From Planctomycetia bacterium (GTDB lineage: Bacteria; Planctomycetota; Phycisphaerae; Phycisphaerales; SM1A02), in NCBI GenBank assembly GCA_005798965.1, contig SYIB01000206.1:1-5498 (forward strand): 5,498 bases of DNA, written 5' to 3'. A model generated the notes under the pieces. That model was not told the DNA's origin. It searched no databases and worked only from the letters and a program-made list of their open reading frames with translations. Made by a program: the position numbers and the translations under genes. Every line of letters begins with the position of its first letter. Positions within the stretch are counted from its first letter, which is position 1. Of this stretch, positions 1-5,498 are shown piece after piece.

Positions 1-1
1 C

Positions 2-451
2 CTGGCCACCGCAAATCCCGCCCTGCCCACGATGATGAGCTTCGCGGCGCACGCTGGTGGCGAGAGCCGGCTGAACACGCCACCCACCTTCGGTGTGCAC
101 GCAATGGGCCTGATGTTCCGGTGGATCGCCGCGCAGGGCGGCCCCGAGGCGCTCGAGCGTGCAGCCATGGACAAGAGCGGCCTGCTCTACGACGCCATCG
201 ACTCGAGCAACGGCTTCTACACCGGGCTCACCGAACGCTGGTGTCGCTCGTTCATGAACGTCAGCTTCCGCCTGCCCAGCCCAGAGCTCGACGCTCGCTT
301 CGTGGCCGAGGCGGCAGCGCAGGGCATGGACGGGCTGACCGGCCACCGCGACGCGGGCGGCATCCGCGCGAGCATCTACAGCGCGTTCCCCCGCGAGGGG
401 TGCGTGGCGCTCGCGCAGTACATGCGCGACTTCGCCAGCCGGAATTCCTGA
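2..451 (+). CDS. serC: Phosphoserine aminotransferase SerC, C-terminal part (5' end outside window)
   Basis: This is the last 149 residues of a PLP-dependent class V aminotransferase. The enzyme converts 3-phosphohydroxypyruvate and glutamate to O-phosphoserine in cytoplasmic serine synthesis, and usually also serves pyridoxine synthesis. The frame is open from base 2, so the start lies upstream. The internal ATGs near base 32 are not starts, because family-like sequence (NPALPTMMS) precedes and spans them. Seen in order are the NTPPTFGVHAMGLMF segment, a LLYDAID segment, RSFMNVSFRLP (compare RSxMNVPF in E. coli SerC) and the C-terminal GHRDAGGIRASIYSAFP block, which is diagnostic for the E. 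coli-type SerC. The PLP-binding lysine lies before the window. The gene ends with TGA only 4 bases before the stop of the convergent DUF1080 gene. Family assignment is firm. Confidence 0.95.
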   Translation: MATANPALPTMMSFAAHAGGESRLNTPPTFGVHAMGLMFRWIAAQGGPEALERAAMDKSGLLYDAIDSSNGFYTGLTERWCRSFMNVSFRLPSPELDARFVAEAAAQGMDGLTGHRDAGGIRASIYSAFPREGCVALAQYMRDFASRNS

Positions 452-455
452 GCCG

Positions 456-1130
456 TCAGCGCAGCTTCTTCAGGCGGATGTTGCGATACTCGATGAAGGC
501 ACCCTCGCTTTGGAGGGCAATCCAGCCGGGCACGACCTTGCAGTCGGTCGCCACGTTCTGCAGCAGTCCGTTCACCCACAGCTCAAGCCGGCTGCCATCG
601 ACCAGAATGCGATAGCGGTTCCATTCGCCCAGCGGCTTCTCGTTGGTCGCGTGTTCCTTGCGGGTGTGCCGGCCGTTGGTGCGGTCCGCTGCGGCCTTCA
701 TCGGGAAGTCACCGATGTTCCAGATGTCGCCCGCGTTCCCGCTGTGGAGTTGCGCTTCCATGCTGTTGGGCCACACCATGTCCTCGCCGATCGTGCGAAG
801 GAGCACGCCGCTGTTGCCGGCGCCCTTCTTGGGATCGAAGCGCCACTCGAGTTCGAGCTCGAAGTTCTCGTACTTCTCCGTGGTACGGATGTAGCCGATC
901 GGGTTGCCGGCACACTTGAGGCAGCCATCCGCCACGCTCCACGGCGCCATCTGGTCCTTGCCCTTCAGATCGGGCACGAAGGCCATCCAGCCGGTGGTGT
1001 CCTTGCCGTTGAAGAGCTGCGTCCATTCGGCTGCGGGTGTCGTCGCCTTGGCCGTGTCGTCCGAAGCGGTCATCGCCACGCCACCGGCAAGGCCGGCCAG
1101 CACGAGGGTCGCGAACAGGGTGTTCTTCAT
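456..1130 (-). CDS. Secreted DUF1080 / 3-keto-disaccharide hydrolase family protein (second copy)
   Basis: This 224-residue protein has an N-terminal signal peptide: positive MKN, then a hydrophobic stretch to about residue 20, with likely cleavage between 21 and 29. It is probably exported. One DUF1080 (PF06439) beta-sandwich domain spans about residues 36-223. Family marks are LFNGKDTTGW (39-48), FELELEW (90-96), GNSGVLLR (105-112), MEAQLHSG (124-131), GEWNRYRI (168-175) and PGWIALQSEG followed by EYRNIRLKKL (201-223). The domain resembles concanavalin-A-like lectin/glucanase folds; some members hydrolyse 3-keto-glycosides, but the substrate here is unknown. The ATG at 1130 is chosen because the signal peptide begins directly there, although no clear Shine-Dalgarno sequence precedes it. 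It is last in the probable minus-strand operon, 90 bases after the flavin-reductase-like gene, and its stop lies 4 bases from that of serC. Confidence 0.9.
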   Translation of the reverse strand: MKNTLFATLVLAGLAGGVAMTASDDTAKATTPAAEWTQLFNGKDTTGWMAFVPDLKGKDQMAPWSVADGCLKCAGNPIGYIRTTEKYENFELELEWRFDPKKGAGNSGVLLRTIGEDMVWPNSMEAQLHSGNAGDIWNIGDFPMKAAADRTNGRHTRKEHATNEKPLGEWNRYRILVDGSRLELWVNGLLQNVATDCKVVPGWIALQSEGAFIEYRNIRLKKLR

Positions 1131-1220
1131 GCCGTGGACGATACCCGTGGTGCGGGCGGTCTCAGGTGCGTCCGTCGCCGTCGCTCGGCCTGAGCCCCGA
1201 GGAAGCCGGACCCCGCCACC
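1131..1220. other. 90-bp gap inside the minus-strand cluster with a weak inverted repeat
   Basis: This gap separates the flavin-reductase-like gene from the downstream DUF1080 gene. It holds an inverted repeat, CTCAGG at 1161-1166 and CCTGAG at 1189-1194, with a 22-base loop; two more G-C pairs are possible beyond one mismatch. There is no T-rich tail on either strand, so it does not look like an intrinsic terminator. No promoter hexamers or Shine-Dalgarno sequence were recognised for the downstream gene. It may be only a spacer within the operon. Confidence 0.3.
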
Positions 1221-1868
1221 TCAAGAAACCTTGATCGCCGCCCGTCCCCACGGCAGGTCGAAGCGATCACGCGTGGTGCAGTAGCCCAGGCCGGCCATGC
1301 GCCCGACCAGGTCCAAGCGCGCAGGATCGAGCCGACCGCGGACATCGATCGCGTCATCATCGACATGGATCAGTTCGACCGCACCGAGCACAAGGTTGCC
1401 ACCCGACGGCGCGCCGGGGTTCGTGCGGATGACCTGCAGCGTGCGGCACTCGAAGGCAATCGGGCTCTCGGCCACGCGCGGTGCGCGCACGCGGACCCCT
1501 GCCGCGGGGGTGAGGCCAGCCAGCTCGAACTCGCTCTCGCCGTAGGCAAGTCCTTCGGCAGCCGCAACCACCTGCTGGATGATCCGGTGCGGCGCCACGC
1601 TCACGGTGAACTCGCCGCTGCCACCCTCGGCCACGGGCTTGGCGTTGCGCAGCGTGTCCTTTTCGGCACCAAGCTCATCGTTGGCCGGGCAGAAGCAGAG
1701 CGTCATCGGATTGCTGCCGACCCCGCTGAAGAACGAGAACGGCGCGAGGTTGATGCTGCTGCCATCCGGCGCGCGCGTGCCCACGACCGCGATCGGCCGG
1801 GGCATGATCGCACCGATCATGAACTTGTAGATGCGCTCGGCGTCGAGCGCAGCGGGATCGAACTGCAT
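1221..1868 (-). CDS. Flavin-reductase-like (PF01613) FMN-binding protein
   Basis: This 215-residue protein has no signal peptide or membrane segment and is probably cytoplasmic. It matches the flavin reductase-like / flavoredoxin split-barrel family: IMPRPIAVVGTRAPDG (21-36), then NLAPFSFFSGVGSNP (40-54), the region that binds the FMN phosphate and isoalloxazine in relatives, KDTLRN (70-75), GEFTVSV (85-91), FELAGLTP (114-121) and RVAESPIAFECR (131-142). The C-terminal RLDLVGRMAGLGY (185-196) is also typical. Relatives bind FMN and either reduce flavins with NAD(P)H or act as electron carriers; which applies here cannot be told. The ATG at 1868 is used because family similarity begins soon after it, with no clear Shine-Dalgarno sequence. 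It starts 26 bases after the stop of the upstream DUF1080 gene, suggesting co-transcription. A link to sugar oxidation is only a guess. Confidence 0.9.
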   Translation of the reverse strand: MQFDPAALDAERIYKFMIGAIMPRPIAVVGTRAPDGSSINLAPFSFFSGVGSNPMTLCFCPANDELGAEKDTLRNAKPVAEGGSGEFTVSVAPHRIIQQVVAAAEGLAYGESEFELAGLTPAAGVRVRAPRVAESPIAFECRTLQVIRTNPGAPSGGNLVLGAVELIHVDDDAIDVRGRLDPARLDLVGRMAGLGYCTTRDRFDLPWGRAAIKVS

Positions 1869-1894
1869 GCGCGCAGGCTACGCGCAGCCGGGCC

Positions 1895-2656
1895 TCACTC
1901 GGCCTTCTGCGGCTCCGGAAGTCGACGCACCCAGATGTTGCGAAAGCGCAGCGGATCGCCGTGGTCCTGCAGCCGGATCGGGAGTTCAGCAGCGTGCGCG
2001 CTGTACTTGGCCCGTGCGGCATGCGCGGTCGTGCCGAGCATGGCCACATGATCCTGCACGAGCACGCCATTCATCATGAGCGTGACGTAGGCCGGAGTGA
2101 CCAACTTGCCGTCCTTGTCGAAGCGCGGGGCCCGGAAGACGATGTCGTAGACGTTCCACTCGCCCTGGGGCCGGCACGCATTCACCATCGGTGGGTGCTG
2201 GCCGTAGCACGCGCCCGCCATGCCATCGGCATAGGTCACGTTGTTGTGCGAGTTGAGGATCTGCACTTCGTACTGATTCATGAAGAACACGCCGCTGTTG
2301 CAGCCAGCCTGCCCCTTGCACTCGCGGCCGGCGGGCACCATGAACTCCAGGTGCAGCTGGCAATCGCCAAACGAGTCCTTGGTCGCGATGTCACCCGAGC
2401 CAGGCTTCACGGCCAGTTCGCCGTTCTCAATCGTCCAGGCGCAGGGCTTGCCGCCGCTGGAAAGTTTATCGGACACTTTGCCGTCGAACAGCGCCACCGC
2501 GTCACTCGGGGCCGTCGACCCCTGCAGCGAGCCCGGCGTCACAGCCGTGGGCTGAGGCCGCTGCAGGTCATGGACCTTGTACTTGAAGCCATCTTGAAGG
2601 GTGGTGGCAGCGGCGAGTCCAGCGACGAGGCACGAGCAGGCGATGACGTAATGCAT
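1895..2656 (-). CDS. Secreted DUF1080 / 3-keto-disaccharide hydrolase family protein (first copy, cysteine-rich)
   Basis: This 253-residue protein is probably exported. The frame is open back to an ATG at 2692, but the ATG at 2656 is preferred. It is preceded by GGAGAA four bases upstream, and it places the hydrophobic signal peptide (about residues 2-18, ending GLAAA) at the very N-terminus. The DUF1080 domain covers about residues 54-246: VALFDGK (54-60), WTIENGELAVKPG (74-86), CQLHLEFMVP (99-108), CNSGVFFMNQYEVQILNS (119-136), GEWNVYDIVFRAP (165-177), VTLMMNGVLVQDH (191-203) and LRFRNIWVRRL (236-246). The probable mature part holds six cysteines (72, 99, 113, 119, 150, 161), so disulfides are plausible outside the cytoplasm. 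Members are hydrolase-like or carbohydrate-binding; some act on 3-keto-glycosides, but the substrate here is unknown. It is first in the probable operon and diverges from the phosphorylase gene. Confidence 0.9.
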   Translation of the reverse strand: MHYVIACSCLVAGLAAATTLQDGFKYKVHDLQRPQPTAVTPGSLQGSTAPSDAVALFDGKVSDKLSSGGKPCAWTIENGELAVKPGSGDIATKDSFGDCQLHLEFMVPAGRECKGQAGCNSGVFFMNQYEVQILNSHNNVTYADGMAGACYGQHPPMVNACRPQGEWNVYDIVFRAPRFDKDGKLVTPAYVTLMMNGVLVQDHVAMLGTTAHAARAKYSAHAAELPIRLQDHGDPLRFRNIWVRRLPEPQKAE

Positions 2657-2660
2657 GGTG

Positions 2661-2666
2661 TTCTCC
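2661..2666 (-). promoter_or_regulatory. Ribosome binding site of the first DUF1080 gene
   Basis: Read on the minus strand, GGAGAA lies four bases upstream of the ATG at 2656, which places the GGAG core six bases away. It decides the start: the alternative upstream ATG at 2692 would put 12 extra residues before the signal peptide. Confidence 0.7.
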
Positions 2667-2693
2667 GTGAGGTGCGCACACTGTAGCGACATC

Positions 2694-2699
2694 TATCAT
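2694..2699 (+). promoter_or_regulatory. Possible -10 element for the glucan phosphorylase gene
   Basis: TATCAT matches the sigma-70 -10 consensus at five of six positions and is the most AT-rich spot in the intergenic region. Transcription would begin near 2706, just before the ribosome binding site, giving a leader of under 20 bases. The -35 region is not recognisable, so this is tentative. Confidence 0.3.
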
Positions 2700-2711
2700 C
2701 CTCGACCCTCC

Positions 2712-2717
2712 AAGGAG
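2712..2717 (+). promoter_or_regulatory. Ribosome binding site of the glucan phosphorylase gene
   Basis: AAGGAG lies five bases upstream of the ATG at 2723. It is the strongest Shine-Dalgarno sequence in the window and fixes the start of this gene. Confidence 0.8.
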
Positions 2718-2722
2718 CCCCC

Positions 2723-4846
2723 ATGGCACGCGCGGCTGAACAGACTGACACCGTCGAGACCATCCGCCTCCAGCTCGAGGAACTCTCCCGCGACCTCTGG
2801 TGGACGTGGAATCCCGAGGGGCGCATCCCATTCGAGATGCTTGACCCCGTGCTCTGGCGCGCGACCAAGCAATCGCCCATGCAGGTGCTCGATACGGTGA
2901 ACGACGAGCGCATCGCGCTCTGCGCACAGAATGAACGCTTCCTCGATGCGCTTGCCAAGGCGAGCAAGTCGCTCGAGGCCTATCACGATGCTGCCACCTG
3001 GTGGGGTCGCGGCGCGAAGGGTGATCTGAAGTCGCTGCGCGTGGCCTACTTCTGCAGCGAGTACGCCGTGCACGAGAGCATGCAGCAGTACGCTGGCGGC
3101 CTGGGCGTGCTGGCGGGCGACCACCTCAAGAGCGCCAGCGACCTCGGCATCAGCCTCTGCGCCGTCGGGCTCCTCTACCGGCAGGGCTACTACCTGCAGG
3201 AACTGGCCGAGGATGGCTCCACGCGCGTTTTCTACCCCGAGTACGACTTCGACCGCATGCCGGTCGAGGACACGGGCGCGATCATCGTGTGCCCCATCGG
3301 CTCAAGCCGCGTGAAGGCCAAGGTCTGGCTGATGAAGGTCGGCCGAACGACCGTCTACCTCCTCGACAGCGATGTCAAGGGCAACAGCGACGAGGACCGC
3401 GAGCTCACCCGAGGCCTCTACCGCGGCGAGCCTTCGCTGCGCCTGCGTCAACAGGTGCTGCTGGGCGTGGGCGGCTGCATGGCGCTGCAGCACCTCGATG
3501 AGCCGGTGACCGTCTACCACCTGAACGAGGGCCACGCTGCGTTCGTGGCGTACCAGCGCATCGCCCAACTCGTGAAGGACGGCATGAAGCCCGCCGATGC
3601 GAAGGCGCACGTCAAGGCAACCACCGTCTTCACCACGCACACCCCCGTCCCCGCCGGCCACGACCGCTACGGCGTCGAGGAGGCCTACGAGGCACTGCGC
3701 CCGGTCCTGCGCCAGGCGCGCATGGAACAGGACGAGTTCGCCGCGCTCGGCCGCGAGCGGCCCGACGACTTCCGCGAACCCATCTGCATGACCGCGATCT
3801 GCCTGCGCTTCGCCTCGCGCATCAACGGCGTGAGCCAACTGCACGGCGAGGTCAGCCGCGACATGTGGACGAAGGTCTACGGCTGCGCGAGCAAGGACGT
3901 GCCGATTGGCAGCATCACCAACGGCGTGCACGCGCGAACGTGGATCGACCCTGACGCGGAAGCCTTCTGGCGCAAGGAGATCAACCTTCGTCTTGATCGC
4001 CACACTCCGACGATGGACGGCTGGGAGAAGGCGCTCGGCGTCGACCGCTCCAGCTTCTGGGGCCTGCGCAGCCGGCTGCGTGCGCGCCTCGTGCACTTCA
4101 TCCGCGAGCGGCTGGCCCGGCAGGCGCTTCGTCGCGGCGAGGGATCGATCGGCGTGAACGCCGCAATGCAGGCCTTCTCGCCCGATGCGCTCACGATCGG
4201 CTTCGCACGCCGATTCGCCACGTACAAGCGCGCGCCGCTGATCTTCCAGGATCTCGAGCGCCTGAAGTCGATCCTGAATGACCCGCGACGGCCGGTGCAG
4301 CTCGTGTTTGCCGGCAAGGCGCACCCGCGCGATGTTCCGGGCCAGGAGTACGCGCAGCGGATCCACGAACTCTGCAAGGAAGACGGCCTTCGCGGCAAGG
4401 TCGCACTCATCGAGGAGTACGACATGGAGGTCGGCCGCATGCTGACCGCGGGCAGCGATGTCTGGCTGAACACTCCCCTGCGCCCCTACGAGGCGAGCGG
4501 CACCAGCGGCATGAAGCCGCCGATGCATGGCGGCCTCAACTGTTCGATCCTCGATGGTTGGTGGCCCGAGAGCTTCGACGGTCGCAACGGCTGGGCGATC
4601 GGCGACACGCAGCCGATGCAGGACCGCGAGGCGCAGGACCGCAAGGACTCGCAGTCGCTGTACTCCATCATCGAAGGCGAGATGCGCCTCGAGTTCTATG
4701 ACCGTGACGGCGCTGGCCTGCCACAACGCTGGATCGATCGCGCCCTGCAGAGCACCGCGACGGTGCCACCGATGTTCAACACGCACCGCATGCTCGCGGA
4801 GTACCTGCGCGAGGCCTATATCCCAGCCCATCGCGGCGGGCTCTGA
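2723..4846 (+). CDS. glgP: Alpha-glucan phosphorylase (GT35, glycogen/maltodextrin phosphorylase), complete
   Basis: This 707-residue cytoplasmic enzyme releases glucose-1-phosphate from alpha-1,4 glucans by phosphorolysis, using PLP. An N-terminal DUF3417 domain (about residues 10-100, with DLWWTWNPEGRIPFEMLDPVLW) marks the compact bacterial/archaeal phosphorylase group (TIGR02094 type) rather than the longer E. coli GlgP/MalP type. Then follow YFCSEYA (109-115), AGGLGVLAGDH (124-134), FTTHTPVPAGHDRY (from 303), NGVHARTW (400-407), FARRFATYKR (494-503) and FAGKAHP (529-535). EASGTSGMK (590-598) contains the PLP Schiff-base lysine, K598, followed by a LDGWWPE segment. No expected motif is missing. 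The start is supported by AAGGAG five bases upstream. The gene diverges from the DUF1080 operon and converges on a MalQ-like gene that supplies longer chains as substrate. The symbol is by family; preference for glycogen or maltodextrin cannot be told. Confidence 0.96.
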   Translation: MARAAEQTDTVETIRLQLEELSRDLWWTWNPEGRIPFEMLDPVLWRATKQSPMQVLDTVNDERIALCAQNERFLDALAKASKSLEAYHDAATWWGRGAKGDLKSLRVAYFCSEYAVHESMQQYAGGLGVLAGDHLKSASDLGISLCAVGLLYRQGYYLQELAEDGSTRVFYPEYDFDRMPVEDTGAIIVCPIGSSRVKAKVWLMKVGRTTVYLLDSDVKGNSDEDRELTRGLYRGEPSLRLRQQVLLGVGGCMALQHLDEPVTVYHLNEGHAAFVAYQRIAQLVKDGMKPADAKAHVKATTVFTTHTPVPAGHDRYGVEEAYEALRPVLRQARMEQDEFAALGRERPDDFREPICMTAICLRFASRINGVSQLHGEVSRDMWTKVYGCASKDVPIGSITNGVHARTWIDPDAEAFWRKEINLRLDRHTPTMDGWEKALGVDRSSFWGLRSRLRARLVHFIRERLARQALRRGEGSIGVNAAMQAFSPDALTIGFARRFATYKRAPLIFQDLERLKSILNDPRRPVQLVFAGKAHPRDVPGQEYAQRIHELCKEDGLRGKVALIEEYDMEVGRMLTAGSDVWLNTPLRPYEASGTSGMKPPMHGGLNCSILDGWWPESFDGRNGWAIGDTQPMQDREAQDRKDSQSLYSIIEGEMRLEFYDRDGAGLPQRWIDRALQSTATVPPMFNTHRMLAEYLREAYIPAHRGGL

Positions 4847-4861
4847 TCCGGGCCGGACCGC

Positions 4862-5498
4862 TCAGCGCGCACCAGCGCGCGTACGACCGGTCAGCACCCC
4901 CAGTGACCGCAGGCGCTCGGCCGCATCGAGCCGAAGGCTCGCGGCCCCACGAGACTGCAACCGCCAGTGCCAGTTGCCGCTGGCCGTCCCCGGAAGGTTC
5001 ATGCGTGCCTCGGCGCCAAGGCTGAGCGCATCCTGCATCGCCACGATCGCCGTGTTGGCTGGGCTCGTGAACGCCAGCCGGTTGAGCTGCGCGGCGGGAT
5101 CGGATCCATCCCAGCCCATGTAGGCACGCGCCCGAGCCTTGGCGGCAGGCTGCAGCTGCTCCCACCAACCGACCGTCGTGTCGTTGTCGTGCGTACCGGG
5201 GTAGCACACGCAGTGCCGCGGGTGGCGATGCGGCGCCTCGCCCGAGTCATCACCGTAGAACGCGTTGTGCAGGAGCTTCATGCCCGGCAGGCCGAAGTCA
5301 TCGCGCAGCGCCACGACCGGCGGCGTGAGCGCCCCGAGATCCTCTGCAATCAGCGGAAGGCTGCCCAGCGCGTGCTCCATCGCACCGAGCAGTGCTCGGC
5401 CGGGGGCACGCTTCCATGTCCCCTGCCGTGCCGTGGTTGCCGAGCCCGGGATCTCGTATGCATGGAAGAACCCGATGAAGTGGTCGATGCGCACGGCA
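4862..5498 (-). CDS. malQ: 4-alpha-glucanotransferase (GH77, MalQ/amylomaltase-like), C-terminal part
   Basis: The visible 211 residues are the C-terminal part of a GH77 enzyme, usually about 500 residues or more; the N-terminal part lies beyond base 5498. GH77 enzymes transfer alpha-1,4-glucan segments between chains in the cytoplasm. Numbering from the first visible methionine, all three catalytic carboxylates are seen: the nucleophile D4 in RIDHF, the acid/base E51 in LIAEDLG and the transition-state stabiliser D103 in GTHDNDT. Other family marks are YEIPGSA, LRDDFGLPGMKLL and a C-terminal SPANTAIVAMQDAL segment. The motif RIDHFIGF carries isoleucine where many members have arginine (RIDHFRGF). 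That first methionine is not a start, because an in-frame codon precedes it and the fold needs the missing half. It converges on the glucan phosphorylase with 15 bases between stops; both fit one glucan-recycling pathway. Confidence 0.93.
   Translation of the reverse strand, partial: AVRIDHFIGFFHAYEIPGSATTARQGTWKRAPGRALLGAMEHALGSLPLIAEDLGALTPPVVALRDDFGLPGMKLLHNAFYGDDSGEAPHRHPRHCVCYPGTHDNDTTVGWWEQLQPAAKARARAYMGWDGSDPAAQLNRLAFTSPANTAIVAMQDALSLGAEARMNLPGTASGNWHWRLQSRGAASLRLDAAERLRSLGVLTGRTRAGAR
4865..4880. terminator. Short GC hairpin just beyond the phosphorylase stop codon
   Basis: GCGCGC (4865-4870), a four-base ACCA loop and GCGCGC (4875-4880) can form a perfect six-pair hairpin starting 19 bases after the phosphorylase stop. 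It lies inside the last codons of the convergent MalQ gene (RAGAR). No T-run follows on either strand, so it is not a classical intrinsic terminator, and the repeat may simply reflect coding for Ala-Arg in GC-rich DNA. Confidence 0.25.

Larger units (their letters stand above)
2657..2722. promoter_or_regulatory. Divergent control region between the DUF1080 operon and the glucan phosphorylase gene
   Basis: All start signals for both outward-facing genes must fit in these 66 bases or reach into the coding sequences. It contains a perfect 8-base palindrome, GTGCGCAC (2672-2679), and a run resembling a -10 box on the plus strand, TATCAT (2694-2699). No good -35 hexamer sits at the usual distance in either direction. 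The palindrome could be a repressor or activator site, but it is short and GC-rich DNA produces such words by chance. That promoters lie here follows mainly from the gene layout. Confidence 0.5.

Noticed and set aside
32..451. Treating the ATG at base 32 as the start of a small complete gene
   Set aside because: The frame is open to the window edge and the upstream residues fit SerC, so this is the tail of a truncated aminotransferase gene.
1161..1194. Inverted repeat CTCAGG / CCTGAG as an intrinsic terminator of the flavin-reductase-like gene
   Set aside because: The stem is six pairs with a 22-base loop, and no T-run follows on either strand.
2654..2674. Lipoprotein lipobox (VIAC) in the first DUF1080 signal peptide
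   Set aside because: The cysteine is only the seventh residue, leaving no room for a charged n-region and hydrophobic core before it; a standard signal peptidase I site after the later Ala-rich stretch fits better.
1961..2686. A 241-codon plus-strand open frame opposite the first DUF1080 gene, and similar ones at 510-1193 and 1365-2051
   Set aside because: All lie antisense to well-supported genes, have low-complexity Ala/Arg/His/Val composition and match no family I recognise.
4500..4560. Unusual residues after the PLP lysine of the phosphorylase (GMKPPMHGG instead of the more usual small residues and Asn)
   Set aside because: The flanking motifs are intact and, as far as I recall, similar sequences occur in other members of this compact subgroup, so it looks like subfamily variation.
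3302..4831. A 509-codon open frame on the minus strand, fully inside the glucan phosphorylase gene
   Set aside because: It is antisense to a gene whose translation shows every expected phosphorylase motif. Its protein is rich in Arg, Ala, His, Leu and Val with no recognisable domain, as expected from third-position GC bias.

Overview
This GC-rich window (roughly two-thirds G+C by eye) is densely packed ordinary bacterial chromosome with six genes: two cut by the window edges and four complete. No RNA gene, insertion sequence, CRISPR array, phage gene or long repeat was seen. The mix of paired secreted DUF1080 (3-keto-disaccharide hydrolase family) proteins, E. coli-type SerC and a compact PLP-dependent glucan phosphorylase suggests Planctomycetota or a relative such as Verrucomicrobiota. 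That is an inference from gene families, not from a marker gene.

Layout, left to right. (1) Bases 2-451, + strand: the C-terminal part of phosphoserine aminotransferase SerC. (2) Bases 456-2656, - strand: a probable three-gene operon, read from right to left. It holds a secreted DUF1080 protein (2656-1895), a flavin-reductase-like FMN-binding protein (1868-1221) and a second, divergent secreted DUF1080 protein (1130-456). (3) Bases 2657-2722: a 66-bp divergent control region holding both outward start signals. (4) Bases 2723-4846, + strand: a complete alpha-glucan phosphorylase of the GT35 family. (5) Bases 4862-5498, - strand: the C-terminal part of a GH77 4-alpha-glucanotransferase (MalQ-like), running off the right edge.

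The phosphorylase and MalQ are natural partners in glycogen or maltodextrin turnover. MalQ rearranges short alpha-1,4 glucans into longer chains, and the phosphorylase releases glucose-1-phosphate from them. Here they converge tail to tail rather than sharing an operon, so they must be transcribed separately. The DUF1080 operon points to extracytoplasmic handling of carbohydrates. What the flavin-binding protein does between the two hydrolase-like genes cannot be read from the sequence. SerC (serine and vitamin B6 synthesis) is an unrelated housekeeping neighbour.

I found no convincing undescribed system. The points most worth a second look are the DUF1080-flavoprotein-DUF1080 cassette, the very short convergent junctions with no classical terminator, and the compact divergent control region.
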